A stretch of 64,000 bases of DNA from Halochromatium sp. (GCA_010912705.1 POWB01000006.1:117602-181601), one strand, 5' to 3'. Positions 9,801 to 19,260 are shown, counted from the first letter of the stretch. Notes: a model not told the origin generated them from the sequence alone. Numbers and translations are program-made.

Positions 9801-10618
9801 GCCTTCAGCGCCTCCTCAATCTCGCCCAAGACCTGGGGCACCTCGGATAGTCGACGGCGTGCCGCAATCAGCTGCTCGGATTGGTTGCTAAGGGTCTCAT
9901 TGAGCTTGTTCAGCTGGGCCTCGACTGAGGCGGCCTCGGCCTGCTCGCGCGCCAGCATCTGCTCGATCTCAGCGATGGTGATAGTCGTGGGGAGCTTGAC
10001 CGGTGGCTCGGCAGGTGCGCCCGACTCGGCGCTGGCCGCGTCTGCTGCAAGCGCCGCTGCATTTAGCTCATCGCGCAGTGCGGCGGCTTCGGTTGGTGCG
10101 GTTTTTAGTGCCTCCAGGTAGCTTTTGGCTTGTAGCTGAAAGCTGTTGAGCTGCTCGAGGTTGTTGAGCGCGCTGCGATAGCGCTCGGTCAGGGGTTTCT
10201 TGGCCTCCTCAGTGAGTTCTTGCTGCTTGCTCAGCTCATCGAGCTTGGCTTCGAGCTGTTCGCGCGAGACCGTTGGCTGGATATTGAGTGATGTCTCGCT
10301 GTGCGACGCCGACTGCTGCAGGGCTTGCGCCATCGCAGTGCTGCTGAAGACAGCGGTCAGCGGCAGTGCCAGCTGCAGTGCCAGCATGAGCAGCAGCAGC
10401 CAGGTTGATCCCGATAAGAAGGCAAGCGGTTGCTGGTGCTGCTGGTGCTGCTGCTGCTGGTGCTGGTGCTGGTGCTGGTGCTGCTGCTGCTGCTGCTGCT
10501 GGCTGCGCGGGTGATCAGTCAGCGCCATAGGACAGGCCGTGCGAGCCCAGCCGCAGCGCAGACTGTCACTGCGGCTGTGCAGCCAACGGCCAGGGGTGAA
10601 GCTTTGGATAGCTGTCAT
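6878..10618 (-). CDS. mscK: Large mechanosensitive channel, MscK/KefA type
   Basis: The protein has a hydrophobic signal-like segment, a long coiled-coil periplasmic domain (roughly residues 90-480, MscS-porin type), many membrane helices, and a C-terminal MscS core with GIGFGLQEIVANFISG (pore helix), FERPVRVGDTVTIGD (beta domain) and a final FPQRDIHL. Such channels open under membrane tension or high external K+ to relieve osmotic stress. I chose ATG at 10618 (1246 residues), which follows the argA stop at 10641; an upstream start at 10729 would be TTG and would overlap argA. Between this start and the hydrophobic segment lies a Gln/His tract encoded by a CAG/CAC repeat (10431-10502), an odd place that makes the true start uncertain. 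A start at the Met inside the hydrophobic segment is also possible. Confidence 0.85.
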   Translation of the reverse strand: MTAIQSFTPGRWLHSRSDSLRCGWARTACPMALTDHPRSQQQQQQQHQHQHQHQQQQHQQHQQPLAFLSGSTWLLLLMLALQLALPLTAVFSSTAMAQALQQSASHSETSLNIQPTVSREQLEAKLDELSKQQELTEEAKKPLTERYRSALNNLEQLNSFQLQAKSYLEALKTAPTEAAALRDELNAAALAADAASAESGAPAEPPVKLPTTITIAEIEQMLAREQAEAASVEAQLNKLNETLSNQSEQLIAARRRLSEVPQVLGEIEEALKAPQPEGQDEARQARRWALETQRDALRAEMLMLDQQILSADARRQLAEARRDQRTATLERLRLRRAYLENEADRLRGIEAERAREETESAERELVDADPLLLEVARRNREISDTISEVTEGLSQLDEQQAALEEQLREAQTDLKDARARISAAGLSQAVGQILVDERADLPDASSLREQAAARAERIAELTLSQLRLREALSDLGDIDAAIAQIISEPASSDGVNLQASRSADYAAELRGQVRALLLRQRELLGTALRLQDSYQRAIGDLDFTADQYSELLNRYRDFLAEHLLWVRSAASITQQPFDALPQAIWWLVAPEHWTGVLNSLVQGLRTSPLLWLGGLVVIGLLASDPLLRKRLRGYAEPMRRISTDRFSLTLSALGLTLLLALPWPLLTALIGWQLSASTPSTAFAQAVGEGLLRIALPFYYLRAFRLLCLRGGVAERHFRWSAEPLDQLRRGFQLAALLLLPIGFAADVIGRAQNPSFDGTLGRIALVLLCLGLAALTAWLLHPKHGVFKNLLTAQPEGWLNRLRLIWYPLAILMPAALAAIALAGFIYTAGTLLASVAAELWLALALVVLHQLIVRWLILTRRGLALEAALERRAQREAQREALEQGAQRVEPSDDSVDLAALDSQTRKLLNSSIVIIAAVGLWVIWSDVLPALNLFEQVTLWSYTAMVDGAKELVPVTLADLGLILVIATAALIAVKNLPALLEILLLKNTEVSTSGRYTLVTLTRYTITAVGLLLIVSTLGLQWSQVQWLVAALSVGIGFGLQEIVANFISGLIILFERPVRVGDTVTIGDTTGNVTRIQIRATTIRNWDKQELLVPNKEFITGRLLNWTLTDQLNRVVIPVGIEYGSDTRKALALLSEVAAEHPKILDDPAPMITFEGFGDNALNLVLRCYLESLEFRLAVLTELHQAIDDKFRAAGIGIAFPQRDIHLRSAEPLEIMMRRPPAIASDSAQPGAPPLEPAQAG
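10431..10502. repeat. Trinucleotide CAG/CAC tract coding for Gln/His
   Basis: On the minus strand about 24 consecutive CAG or CAC codons encode a run of Gln and His ahead of the hydrophobic segment of the MscK-type protein. The tract is built from CTG and GTG triplets on the plus strand. Such arrays change length by replication slippage but keep frame. Collapse or expansion during assembly is also possible. Confidence 0.85.
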
Positions 10619-10640
10619 GGGATGGTGCGCCTTGCGGTTG

Positions 10641-12134
10641 TCAGCGCTGGGCTTGGAGTCGTTTGATGTAGACCTGCGAGTTGCGGGCCACGTTGTACTG
10701 ACGGCGACGCTCGTCAGGGAGATCGTCAATGCCGCCTGGTAAGAAGCCGCGCTCGCGGAACCAATGCGCGGTCTGTGTCGTCAGCACAAATAATCGCTCC
10801 AGGCCCTGCGCTCGTGCTTGTGTTTCCATGTGGGCGAGCAGTCGATCACCGCGGCCTTGGGCGCGGTATGAGGGGTGAACGGCGACACAGGCGAGCTCAC
10901 CGATCAGGGCTTGCGAAAATGTCAATAGCGAGGCGCAGGCGATGATGGTGCCGTCGAGCTCGGTGACCTGAAAACGATCGATGACGAGTTCAAGCTCCTC
11001 GGCTGAGCGGGGGATCAAGATACCAGCGTTCTCCATGGGCAGGAGTAGCCTGCGAATGCCTGGGATATCGGTAATCTGGGCTGCGCGGAGCCGCTCGAAG
11101 GGCTCACCGGTCATCAGGGTGCCGGCGCCGTCACGGGTGAACAACTCGCGTAACAATGCTGAGGGATCATGGCGGCCAACCAGATGCACCCTGGCGATGC
11201 CCTGCTCGCAGGCCTCAGCACCGGCACGCAGCGCCTGAGCGAGGTCTTCGCCGATGGTTTGGCCCTGGGCTTTGGCTGCGGCCTGATTCTGGCCTTGGCC
11301 TTGGTACTGGCCTTGGTACTGGCCTTGGTCTAGGCCCAGCAGGCTGGAGACCTCAGCGCTGAGCAGGTGCGAGCGGATCTTGGGCGGCTGGGCTGCAGGC
11401 TCGGCCTTGTCCAACAAGCCCTCACCCTCAACCAAAAAGATCAGCTTGTCAGCGGCGAGCGCAATCGCGACGGCGCGTGCAACGTCGGCCGCGGTGAGGT
11501 TGAAGACCTCGCCGGTTGGTGAGTAGCCGATCGGTGGGATCAAGGCGACGGCGCCTTGATCCAGCCGCTGGGTCAGCGAGAGATGGTCGATACGACGCAC
11601 GACCCCGGTGTGCTGATAGTTGACGCCATTGAGCACCCCGATCGGTCGGGCAAAGACAAAATTGCCCGAGGCCACTGGGATGCGCACCCCGGCCATCGGC
11701 GAGTTGGCGAGGCCGAATGAGAGTAGGGCCTCGATCTCGACTCGGGCGGCACCAGTGGCCTCTTTCACACAGGTCAGGGCGGCGTCATCGGTGACGCGCA
11801 GCCCGCCCACATATTGGAAGCGGGTGCCGCGCTCGGCGAGCCGGCGCTCGATCTGCGGCCGGGCACCATGCACCAGTACCAGGCGGATGCCAAGTCCGTG
11901 CAGGAGTGCGATGTCATGCACCAACTCTGGCAGGCGAGCGTCGTCGAGTGCTTCGCCGCCAAAGGCGATAACGAAGGTCCGTCCGCGATGGGCGTGAATG
12001 TAAGGTGTACAGTGCCGGAACCAATCGAGAAAGGGGTCTTCTGATGGTTGTTCAAGGCCGTTACGAGGCGCCTGGGTGCTCATGCTACTTAGAGGTGCCT
12101 GCGCTGCGACCGGTCCGGTGGTTCGGGAAGCCAT
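10641..12134 (-). CDS. argA: N-acetylglutamate synthase
   Basis: The protein has an amino-acid-kinase-like domain (residues about 35-330: HRGRTFVIAFGGEAL, LVLVHGARPQIE) followed by a GNAT acetyltransferase domain (about 350-490, with ACVAVHPSYRAQGRGDRLL as the acetyl-CoA loop). This is the classic ArgA layout. It makes N-acetylglutamate from acetyl-CoA and glutamate, the first arginine step, and is usually inhibited by arginine. It is longer than E. coli ArgA (443) because of N-terminal residues and a Gln/Gly-rich insert (LDQGQYQGQYQGQGQNQ) near the end of the first domain. ATG at 12134 is the longest start; ATG at 12083 is equally credible. Confidence 0.9.
   Translation of the reverse strand: MASRTTGPVAAQAPLSSMSTQAPRNGLEQPSEDPFLDWFRHCTPYIHAHRGRTFVIAFGGEALDDARLPELVHDIALLHGLGIRLVLVHGARPQIERRLAERGTRFQYVGGLRVTDDAALTCVKEATGAARVEIEALLSFGLANSPMAGVRIPVASGNFVFARPIGVLNGVNYQHTGVVRRIDHLSLTQRLDQGAVALIPPIGYSPTGEVFNLTAADVARAVAIALAADKLIFLVEGEGLLDKAEPAAQPPKIRSHLLSAEVSSLLGLDQGQYQGQYQGQGQNQAAAKAQGQTIGEDLAQALRAGAEACEQGIARVHLVGRHDPSALLRELFTRDGAGTLMTGEPFERLRAAQITDIPGIRRLLLPMENAGILIPRSAEELELVIDRFQVTELDGTIIACASLLTFSQALIGELACVAVHPSYRAQGRGDRLLAHMETQARAQGLERLFVLTTQTAHWFRERGFLPGGIDDLPDERRRQYNVARNSQVYIKRLQAQR
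11291..11330. repeat. 12-bp tandem repeat inside argA
   Basis: The unit GGCCTTGGTACT occurs at 11297-11308 and 11309-11320, flanked by partial copies on both sides. On the coding strand it gives a GQYQ repeat inserted in the kinase-like domain of ArgA. The insert is absent from the E. coli enzyme as I remember it. Confidence 0.8.
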
Positions 12135-12165
12135 GGTGATGCCATTTGCGTCGGGATGGGACGGC

Positions 12166-13560
12166 CTAAGAGAGTCCGAGCTTGCTCAGCCGATAGCGCA
12201 GCGAGCGCGGCGTCATGCCGAGCTGCTTCGCCGCTGCGGTCCGGTTCCAGCGCGTCGCGTCTAGCGCTTCGAGGATCGCGCGTCGCTCGATCTCATCGAG
12301 CTGGTCCCCGAGCGGCAGCCGGTCAGCGTCGGCGGGCTCGGGCTCGGCCTTGGCCAGTCCGCGCATCTTGGTCGATCCGCTTAGCGGGCGCTGGCTGGGG
12401 AGATGCAGATCCTCGGGGCCAAGCTCGGTGGTCTCGGCTAGCGCCGATGCGCGCTCGAGCAGATTTTGCAGCTCGCGGACATTGCCTGGGAAGGGGTGCT
12501 CAGCGAGCTTGGCCAAGGCCGCGGCGCTCAGATGCCTTCTGGACGTCCCACTGGTCTCGGCGATCTGGCCGAGGATGTGCTCCGCGAGCGCGGGAATGTC
12601 CTCGGGTCGGCTCCGCAGCGGGGGCATCAGCAGCTCGATGACGTCAATGCGGTAGTAGAGGTCTTGGCGGAAGTTGCCCCGCTCAACTTCGACATCAAGC
12701 TGGCAATGGCTGGCGCTGATGATGCGCACGTCGACCTCGATCTCGGTCTCGCTGCCGACTGGCCGCACGCTCTTTTGTTGGATAGCGCGCAGCAGCTTGA
12801 CCTGCATCGGCAGCGGTAGATCGGCGATCTCGTCGAGGAATAAGGTGCCGCCCTGCGCGGCCTGAAACAGCCCGGCCTTGTCGCAGACGGCGCCGGTAAA
12901 GCTGCCTTTGAGATGGCCAAACAGCTCGCTCTCCATCAGGTCGGCCGGGATAGCGCCACAGTTGACCGGCACGAACGGATGCTCGCGCCGCGGACCTTGC
13001 TCATGGATCAGCCGCGCCGCAAGCTCTTTGCCGGTTCCGCTCTCGCCAGTGATAAAGACGGGGGCTTGGTTGCGGGCCAGCTTGGCGATCAGCGCTCGGG
13101 TTTCCTCGATGGCTGATGATGCGCCGATCAGCGCTTCGGTTGGCTGCCCAGGGCTTGTTACGGACGGCGGCCTGCCCAGCTTCAGCGCAGACCCAATGAG
13201 GTTACGCAAGACCTTGAGGTCGACGGGCTTGGAGACGAAGTCAAAGGCCCCGGCCTTCATTGCCGCAATGGCTGAATCCATATTGCCGTAGGCCGTCAAC
13301 ATGGCGACTGGCAGGTTTGGGTATTCACGGGCGATCAATCGCACCAGATCAGTGCCATCGCCATCGGGCAGACGCATATCGGTGAGACAGAGGTCGAACG
13401 CCTGCTGCTGTAGATGCTGCGTCGCCTCGGCCAGGGTTTGTGCGCGCTCGGTCCCGACACCCATGCGTGCGCAGGTGATGGTGACCAGCTCGAGGATGTC
13501 GGGTTCGTCGTCGACGATGAGGAGCAAAAAACAGTTCTTGATTTTTTCTCCATTTTTCAT
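12166..13560 (-). CDS. pilR: Sigma-54-dependent response regulator, PilR type
   Basis: The domain order is receiver (about 12-125, acidic pocket VDDEPD and phospho-Asp in [11 protein letters not shown]), AAA+ sigma-54 activator (about 150-375; Walker A GESGTGKE, loop GSFTGA, Walker B LFLDEIAD) and a C-terminal Fis-type helix-turn-helix ending [18 protein letters not shown]. The GSFTGA variant of the usual GAFTGA loop is normal for PilR as I recall it. It should activate RpoN-dependent promoters, classically pilA for type IV pili. Its sensor gene lies 326 bases upstream on the same strand. The ATG at 13560 is followed by runs of six A and six T. Confidence 0.88.
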   Translation of the reverse strand: MKNGEKIKNCFLLLIVDDEPDILELVTITCARMGVGTERAQTLAEATQHLQQQAFDLCLTDMRLPDGDGTDLVRLIAREYPNLPVAMLTAYGNMDSAIAAMKAGAFDFVSKPVDLKVLRNLIGSALKLGRPPSVTSPGQPTEALIGASSAIEETRALIAKLARNQAPVFITGESGTGKELAARLIHEQGPRREHPFVPVNCGAIPADLMESELFGHLKGSFTGAVCDKAGLFQAAQGGTLFLDEIADLPLPMQVKLLRAIQQKSVRPVGSETEIEVDVRIISASHCQLDVEVERGNFRQDLYYRIDVIELLMPPLRSRPEDIPALAEHILGQIAETSGTSRRHLSAAALAKLAEHPFPGNVRELQNLLERASALAETTELGPEDLHLPSQRPLSGSTKMRGLAKAEPEPADADRLPLGDQLDEIERRAILEALDATRWNRTAAAKQLGMTPRSLRYRLSKLGLS

Positions 13561-13886
13561 CAGGATTTTCTACCGTAGATAGGTTATCTACAAGCGCGAA
13601 GGTTTCGCGTTCCATGGTCAGAGTCGAAGTCGAATCGCAAGGTTGTTCTCTGTTCAGGATGAACGCCGAGGCAATTTTTATGGCGCAAGCTGGGTTTCGA
13701 CGGCTGAAACTGACCATGTTGCCGGTGTTGACCGGCCATTCGGTTGGGACTGCTCAACCAGGACTCCAGTTGCTCACCCGAAGGGTGTTATCAACGGAGA
13801 GCGAAATGCCTAAAAGCTGAATAAGCAATTTTGTTTAGGTTTTTAGGAACAGGTGGGCCTTGCTCATGACTTTGTTGATATGACGA
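13561..13886. promoter_or_regulatory. pilS-pilR spacer with two adjacent dyads before pilR
   Basis: No credible gene is seen in these 326 bases. Next to the pilR start are two perfect inverted repeats of the same size: TAGATA-GGT-TATCTA at 13576-13590 and CGCGAA-GGT-TTCGCG at 13595-13609. Both have 6-bp arms and, on the plus strand, the same GGT spacer. They could be protein-binding sites or small leader hairpins controlling pilR apart from pilS. I found no clear sigma-54 or sigma-70 promoter by eye. Confidence 0.45.
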
Positions 13887-15485
13887 TCAGCGCGCAAAAA
13901 TCAGACTGAAGCAGCTGCCGCCTTGCGGGCTATCACTATACTCCAGCCGCGCGCCCATGGCCTCTGCGAGCGCCTGCGCGGCGTAGAGGCCGAGCCCATT
14001 GCCGCTCGCTGCAGTGGTGAAGAAGGGCTCGAAGATGGTCTGGCGATGATCGGCGCGAACGCCTGGTCCTTGGTCGCAGAGACACAGCCTGATGGTCTTG
14101 GCGTCCGCGTCTTGAGCGAGCGTCCAGCGCATGCGGCAGCGCCCTTGCGTGTCTCTACCATGGGCGCGCGCGTTATCGCAGAGATTGTTTAGGATTTGGC
14201 GCAGATGGCGTGGATCGGCCATCACCCGGTAGATCGCATCGGGCGCATCGGGCGCTTCGGTCGTTTCCCCGATCGTTTCTATAGCGAGTTCCTGGCATGA
14301 CAGCTGATGCTGCTCCCGGTACTCGCCACAGGTGTCTTCGAGCCAGCGGTTGAGCGCGATCTGGCGCAGCTCGGCGCGATGCCGATGGGAGAGTTCGAGC
14401 ACGCTGTTGACGATCTCATCGATGCGCCCGGCGTTGCGGCGAATGATCTCGAGCAGCCTCCGGTCTTCGGCGTCGAGTGGCGCCGATTCGGCAAGCAGCT
14501 GACTCGCATGCGTAACCGCCGAGAGCGGATTGCGAATGTTGTGCGCCACGCTTGCTGAGAGTCGCCCGAGCGACGCGAGATGGGCCTCCTGAGCCTGGCG
14601 CAGCAGCGCTTGCTCGTCGTGCAGATAGATCAGCGCGCCATTGGGCCGATTCGTGCCCAGCAGCTGCAGCTCGGGGCGGAGGTCGCGTTGATGCAGACGC
14701 AGGCCCTGGCTGGGCTCGCCACCGAGGCTGCGTCTAAGCCAGTCGAACAGCGGGGGTGCCGCGACCTTAAGCTCAGCTCCGCGTCGCGCCTGGGGCGAAT
14801 TCAACAGTCGTTGCGCTGCGGCATTTAGGAGTCGAATGCGACGCTCGCCATCGATAACGAGCACGCCGGTGTTGAGCTCCTGAATGACCAGCTCATTGAG
14901 CTTGGAGAGATCGGCAATGTCTAGCTGGCGCCGCTCGGCAAGCCGCTCGCTAGCGCGCAGGCGCTGTGAGAGCAGATGCGCCAATGCGGCCACCGAGAAG
15001 AACAGGAGTCCGAGTAGTCCAGCCTCCAGGTAGCTGCCGCGATAGGTCTCCTGATAGAGGTCAGCATAGAGCTGTTGGCTGATCACTCCAAGCGAGGCAA
15101 GGGCGGCAAACAGCAATGACTGTCGCCCCTCGAGCAAGATCGCGCCCCAGACCACGGCGACGGCCGGCAACAGTCCGAAGCCCGCTGCCACACCGCCGCT
15201 AAGATGAATGAGGAGGACGGCAAAGGTAATGTCCAGGTAGACGGCGAGCTGTACCTGCTGGTCGCGCCTTGGCCAGCCGGCAATGATCATGAACCCACTC
15301 AATAGGATCAACGTGGTCTGTAACAGAAGCAGCCGCCTTGTGCTCCAAGGATCAGTGATCTGCGGTAGCCAGCTCGCGCTCTCGTCGAGAGAGAGCACCA
15401 ACAGCAAGATCAGGATCAGCAACAGCCGTGACAGGAACAGCCAGGACAGGCTATCGCGGCCATCAAAGCTGGTCGTGCGTTGCAT
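13887..15485 (-). CDS. pilS: Sensor histidine kinase, PilS type
   Basis: The 532-residue protein starts with a hydrophobic block of about six membrane helices (residues 15-190), then a PAS-like segment (LNELVIQELNTGVLVIDGERRI), a HisKA region and an HATPase domain with LNNLCDNARAHG (N box), CDQGPGV (G1) and GNGLGLYAAQALAEAMGA (G2). This is the PilS layout, and PilR lies next to it. The H box reads SVAHNIRNPLS: the residue after the phospho-accepting His is Asn, where most kinases have Glu or Asp. I chose ATG at 15485, preceded by AGGCGAGA and followed closely by the first helix; the frame stays open to 15695 through low-complexity sequence. Confidence 0.85.
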   Translation of the reverse strand: MQRTTSFDGRDSLSWLFLSRLLLILILLLVLSLDESASWLPQITDPWSTRRLLLLQTTLILLSGFMIIAGWPRRDQQVQLAVYLDITFAVLLIHLSGGVAAGFGLLPAVAVVWGAILLEGRQSLLFAALASLGVISQQLYADLYQETYRGSYLEAGLLGLLFFSVAALAHLLSQRLRASERLAERRQLDIADLSKLNELVIQELNTGVLVIDGERRIRLLNAAAQRLLNSPQARRGAELKVAAPPLFDWLRRSLGGEPSQGLRLHQRDLRPELQLLGTNRPNGALIYLHDEQALLRQAQEAHLASLGRLSASVAHNIRNPLSAVTHASQLLAESAPLDAEDRRLLEIIRRNAGRIDEIVNSVLELSHRHRAELRQIALNRWLEDTCGEYREQHQLSCQELAIETIGETTEAPDAPDAIYRVMADPRHLRQILNNLCDNARAHGRDTQGRCRMRWTLAQDADAKTIRLCLCDQGPGVRADHRQTIFEPFFTTAASGNGLGLYAAQALAEAMGARLEYSDSPQGGSCFSLIFAR

Positions 15486-15754
15486 CGGATCTCGCCTGGG
15501 TGCTTGAGTCGGGGCTTGAGCGAGGTCTTGGGATGGCGCATGCCCTCGACCCGGGCTGCTCGATGGTCGGGGGCGGTTTCTGGTCATGGGCCGGTTGTTT
15601 TGGGGTCCTACTAATCGGGTCGATGGAACCTGGCACTTGGTCGTTGCCCAAGAATCCCGCAGAATACGCGAACCTTCCCCGTCAGTCTGCGCCAATGGCG
15701 GTTATGCTGATCGCGCTGGGTCATGCTGACTGTTTTCGCTCCTACTGGATGTCG

Positions 15755-16966
15755 ATGAACCTACACGAGTATCAAGCCAAACAGCTGTTCGCCCAATTTG
15801 ATATCCCGGTGCCGGAGGCGCGTGTTGCCGAGACGCTAGAGGAGGTTGAGACGGCTGCGGCCGCGCTCGGCCTGCCGACGGTGCTCAAGGCGCAGGTGCA
15901 TGCAGGTGGCCGCGGCAAGGCCGGCGGTGTGCGGCGCTGCAATACGGCGACTGAGATGCAGACCACAGCCAAGGCGCTGCTAGGTAGCCAGCTGGTCACA
16001 GCCCAGACCAGCCTACAGGGGCTGCCGGTATCCCGGCTGCTGTTAGAGCGGCCAGTTGCGGTCGAGCGCGAGCTCTATCTGGCCTTGTTGGTGGATCGCG
16101 CTGCTGAGCGCATCACCATCATGGCCTCAGCCTCCGGCGGCATGGAGATTGAGCAGGTTGCGGCAAGCCGGCCCGAGGCACTGTTGGTCTCGCGCATCGA
16201 GCCCCTGTTTGGGCTGAGGCCCTGGCAGAGTCGACAAATCGGAGATTTCTTTGGTCTGACGGCTGAGCAACAGCCTGCCTTGAATCGGCTCTTGGGCAGG
16301 CTTTACCAACTGTTCATTGAATGCGATGCCAGTCTGATCGAGATCAACCCCTTGGTCGTTACCCGCGATGGCGAGCTGATGGCGCTGGATGCGAAGATCG
16401 AGCTTGATGACAACGCGCTGTTTCGGCATCCGGCGCTCGCTGCGCTGCATGACCCGAGCCAGGAAGATGCGCGCGAGGTCGCCGCGCGAGCCGAGGGGCT
16501 CAGCTATATCAGCCTCGAGGGTAATATCGGCTGCATGGTCAATGGTGCCGGGTTGGCGATGGCGACCATGGATCTGATTGCCCTGCATGGTGGCGCACCG
16601 GCTAACTTCCTCGATGTGGGCGGTGGTGCCACTGCGGAGCGTGTCGGTCGTGCCTTTAAGCTGATCCTCAGCGATGAGAAGGTCGCTGCAGTGTTGGTCA
16701 ATATCTTTGGTGGCATCGTGCGCTGTGATCTGATTGCCGAGGGTATCCTCGAGGCGGTCAAGGATGTGGGGGTGAGGGTGCCAGTGGTGGTGCGCCTGGA
16801 GGGCACTAACGCCGAGCTTGGATTGCAACGGCTGGCGCAGAGCGAGCTGGCGATTGAGACCGCGGCAACCTTGGCCGATGCGGCCAACCAAGTGGTGAAG
16901 GCCGCTGCCCAGGCAGGCGCCCATGAGCCAGTGCAGTCGGATGCAGGCGCCGGAGAGCGAGTATGA
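15755..16966 (+). CDS. sucC: Succinyl-CoA synthetase, beta subunit
   Basis: The product begins [20 protein letters not shown] and has the ATP-grasp features [28 protein letters not shown] and [10 protein letters not shown], so it is the ADP-forming beta subunit of succinyl-CoA ligase. With SucD it converts succinyl-CoA to succinate with substrate-level ATP formation in the TCA cycle. The start is set by homology at ATG 15755; a second ATG two codons upstream (15749) is possible, and the frame is open far upstream without conserved sequence. The 403-residue form has an Ala-rich tail of about 15 extra residues. The stop overlaps the sucD start by four bases (ATGA). Confidence 0.92.
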   Translation: MNLHEYQAKQLFAQFDIPVPEARVAETLEEVETAAAALGLPTVLKAQVHAGGRGKAGGVRRCNTATEMQTTAKALLGSQLVTAQTSLQGLPVSRLLLERPVAVERELYLALLVDRAAERITIMASASGGMEIEQVAASRPEALLVSRIEPLFGLRPWQSRQIGDFFGLTAEQQPALNRLLGRLYQLFIECDASLIEINPLVVTRDGELMALDAKIELDDNALFRHPALAALHDPSQEDAREVAARAEGLSYISLEGNIGCMVNGAGLAMATMDLIALHGGAPANFLDVGGGATAERVGRAFKLILSDEKVAAVLVNIFGGIVRCDLIAEGILEAVKDVGVRVPVVVRLEGTNAELGLQRLAQSELAIETAATLADAANQVVKAAAQAGAHEPVQSDAGAGERV

Positions 16967-17835
16967 GTGTGTTAGTTGATGCGTCGACGCGGGTGATCTG
17001 TCAAGGATTCACCGGCCGTCAAGGTAGCTTTCACAGCGAGCAGGCCATCGCCTATGGCACCCGTATGGTGGCAGGTGTCACACCGGGCAAGGGTGGCCAA
17101 CGCCATCTCGGGCTGCCGGTTTTTGATACCGTGCATGCGGCGGTTCGCGAGACTGGCGCCAATGCGACCATGATCTATGTGCCAGCGGCCTATGCGGCGG
17201 ATGCGATCCTTGAGGCGGCCGATGCCGGCATCCATGTCATCGTCTGCATCACTGAAGGGATTCCGGTGCTGGATATGCTTAAGGTCAAGGCCGCTCTCGC
17301 GCGTAGCGAGGCGGTATTGATTGGGCCAAATTGTCCGGGGATCATCACGCCCGGCGCCTGTAAGATCGGCATCATGCCGGGCGCTATCCATACGCCGGGA
17401 CGCGTCGGCATTGTTTCCCGCTCGGGTACACTCACCTATGAGGCGGTTGAGCAAACCTCCGCCGAGGGCTTGGGCCAGAGCACCTGTATCGGCATTGGTG
17501 GTGATCCAATTCAGGGTCTTGACTTTGTTGATTGTCTGGCGATGTTCGAGAATGATCCGGACACCGATGCCGTGCTGATGGTGGGTGAGATCGGCGGCAG
17601 TGCAGAGGAGGCTGCTGCGGTTTTCGTGCAGCGGCAGATGAGCAAGCCCGTCGTCGCCTATATTGCTGGCGTAACGGCGCCTGCTGGTAAGCGGATGGGC
17701 CATGCTGGCGCCATCGTGAGCGGCGGTGGCGGCACCGCGGAGGCGAAATATTCGGCGCTGCAGGCGGCTGGTGTGCGGGTGGTGCGCTCGCCCGCGCTGC
17801 TAGGGCGCAGCCTCGCCGAGCAGTTACGGCGCTAG
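16963..17835 (+). CDS. sucD: Succinyl-CoA synthetase, alpha subunit
   Basis: The 290-residue protein contains the CoA-binding Rossmann part ([16 protein letters not shown]), [11 protein letters not shown] and the active-site loop [17 protein letters not shown], whose His is phosphorylated during catalysis. Length matches the family. It is translationally coupled to sucC by a four-base overlap. The usual neighbours of the TCA operon (sucA, sucB, sdh) are not present here. Confidence 0.93.
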   Translation: MSVLVDASTRVICQGFTGRQGSFHSEQAIAYGTRMVAGVTPGKGGQRHLGLPVFDTVHAAVRETGANATMIYVPAAYAADAILEAADAGIHVIVCITEGIPVLDMLKVKAALARSEAVLIGPNCPGIITPGACKIGIMPGAIHTPGRVGIVSRSGTLTYEAVEQTSAEGLGQSTCIGIGGDPIQGLDFVDCLAMFENDPDTDAVLMVGEIGGSAEEAAAVFVQRQMSKPVVAYIAGVTAPAGKRMGHAGAIVSGGGGTAEAKYSALQAAGVRVVRSPALLGRSLAEQLRR

Positions 17836-17890
17836 CGAAATTGGATCACGTTGGTCTAGTGTCGACAATGAGTCCTTGCAGAATCCGGGA

Positions 17891-17919
17891 TGGTCAAGCC
17901 CCGGACAGACTCTTATACT
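17891..17919 (+). promoter_or_regulatory. Possible sigma-70 promoter of glnB
   Basis: A TGGTCA (-35-like, 17891-17896) and TATACT (-10-like, 17914-17919) are separated by 17 bases and lie about 40 bases before the glnB ATG. The -10 is good and the -35 weak. I looked for a sigma-54 GG-N10-GC pattern around the TTGCA at 17876 and did not find it. Confidence 0.4.
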
Positions 17920-17945
17920 CACTCGAAACCCAGCCGAGAGGTTGA

Positions 17946-18296
<351 letters not shown>

Positions 18297-18438
18297 GCCG
18301 CCCTGCTGAGTGGAGACAGCCTGATGAAGGCGCTGCTTCTCGGCTAGCGATATTTGAGCTGAGACCGGCGATGTATAGCGGCCTCAGCCGAGCCTCTCAT
18401 TCGCAGCCGGATTGGTCGCATGCAATAACAGCATGGGA

Positions 18439-19260
18439 TCAGTTCTCATCCAGACTCAGATAATCCCAAACGCGTCGGGCTAGGCTCACCTCGTCGGGCG
18501 CTGGCTCGTCATCGATAAAGCGGCCCGCCTCTCGGTTCATCACCAGCACGCGGCGAGCGTCGGCGGCGAGTTCTTCCTCGCCCAGTCTCTGATAGCCCTC
18601 GGCCATCAGCTCTAGCGCCTCTTCGACAGCAGTGGTGCGCTGGAAGCGCTCGACAACATACTGAGCGCGGCCCACTGCCGCGACATAAGCGCCACGCTCC
18701 ATGTAGTAGCGGGCGATATGCAGCTCTCCTTCGGCCAGATTATTACGTAGGTGTAACATGCGCTGGCGCGCATCTGCGGCATATTTGCTGTCAGGATAGA
18801 GGCGGACCAGCTCGGCGAAGTCGTTGAAGGCATCCAGCGCCGAGCCTGGATCGCGCTGAGCGGTATCGATGGGCACGAATCGGTCAAGGAAGCCGATGCT
18901 GCGGTTGTAGTTGACGATGCCCTTGAGATAGTAGGCATAGTCGACGAACGGATTCTGCGGATAGAGCTTGATGAAGCGGTCCGCGGCAGCGATCGCCTGC
19001 TCGGGCTCGTCGCCCTTATAGTAGGCGTAGGCGATATCCAGCTGACCCTGCATGGCGTAGCGGCCGAAGGGGTAGCGGGCCTCGAGCTTCTTGTACAGCT
19101 CGATCGCGCGTTTGTAGTTGGCGGCGTCGAGCTCGCGCGCCGCCTTGTTGTAGAGCTCATTGGCCGACCAGCCCTCGGTCTCGTCGAATTCCTTGCCGAT
19201 GATGCCGCAGCCACTGAGCATGGCAACGGCGATGAGGGTTATCACTAGGATGCGGATCAT
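18439..19260 (-). CDS. bamD: Outer-membrane assembly lipoprotein BamD
   Basis: A lipoprotein signal peptide MIRILVITLIAVAMLSGC places the lipidated Cys at residue 18. It is followed by tetratricopeptide-like repeats (NELYNKAARELDAANYKRAI, LDIAYAYYKGDEPEQAI). BamD is the essential scaffold of the BAM complex that inserts beta-barrel proteins. The 273-residue length matches the family. I chose ATG at 19260 because the signal peptide begins there; the frame stays open to 19359 but those residues look non-coding. It is divergent from rluD, the common arrangement in gammaproteobacteria. Confidence 0.92.
   Translation of the reverse strand: MIRILVITLIAVAMLSGCGIIGKEFDETEGWSANELYNKAARELDAANYKRAIELYKKLEARYPFGRYAMQGQLDIAYAYYKGDEPEQAIAAADRFIKLYPQNPFVDYAYYLKGIVNYNRSIGFLDRFVPIDTAQRDPGSALDAFNDFAELVRLYPDSKYAADARQRMLHLRNNLAEGELHIARYYMERGAYVAAVGRAQYVVERFQRTTAVEEALELMAEGYQRLGEEELAADARRVLVMNREAGRFIDDEPAPDEVSLARRVWDYLSLDEN

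Noticed and set aside
13510..13560. A6 and T6 runs at the start of pilR as a programmed frameshift
   Set aside because: The receiver domain is in frame with the ATG at 13560, so no shift is needed.
16127..16924. 265-codon minus-strand frame opposite sucC
   Set aside because: sucC is certain, and the antisense frame has low-quality composition.
17860..17880. Sigma-54 promoter for glnB at TTGCA
   Set aside because: No GG is found at the required distance from the GC.
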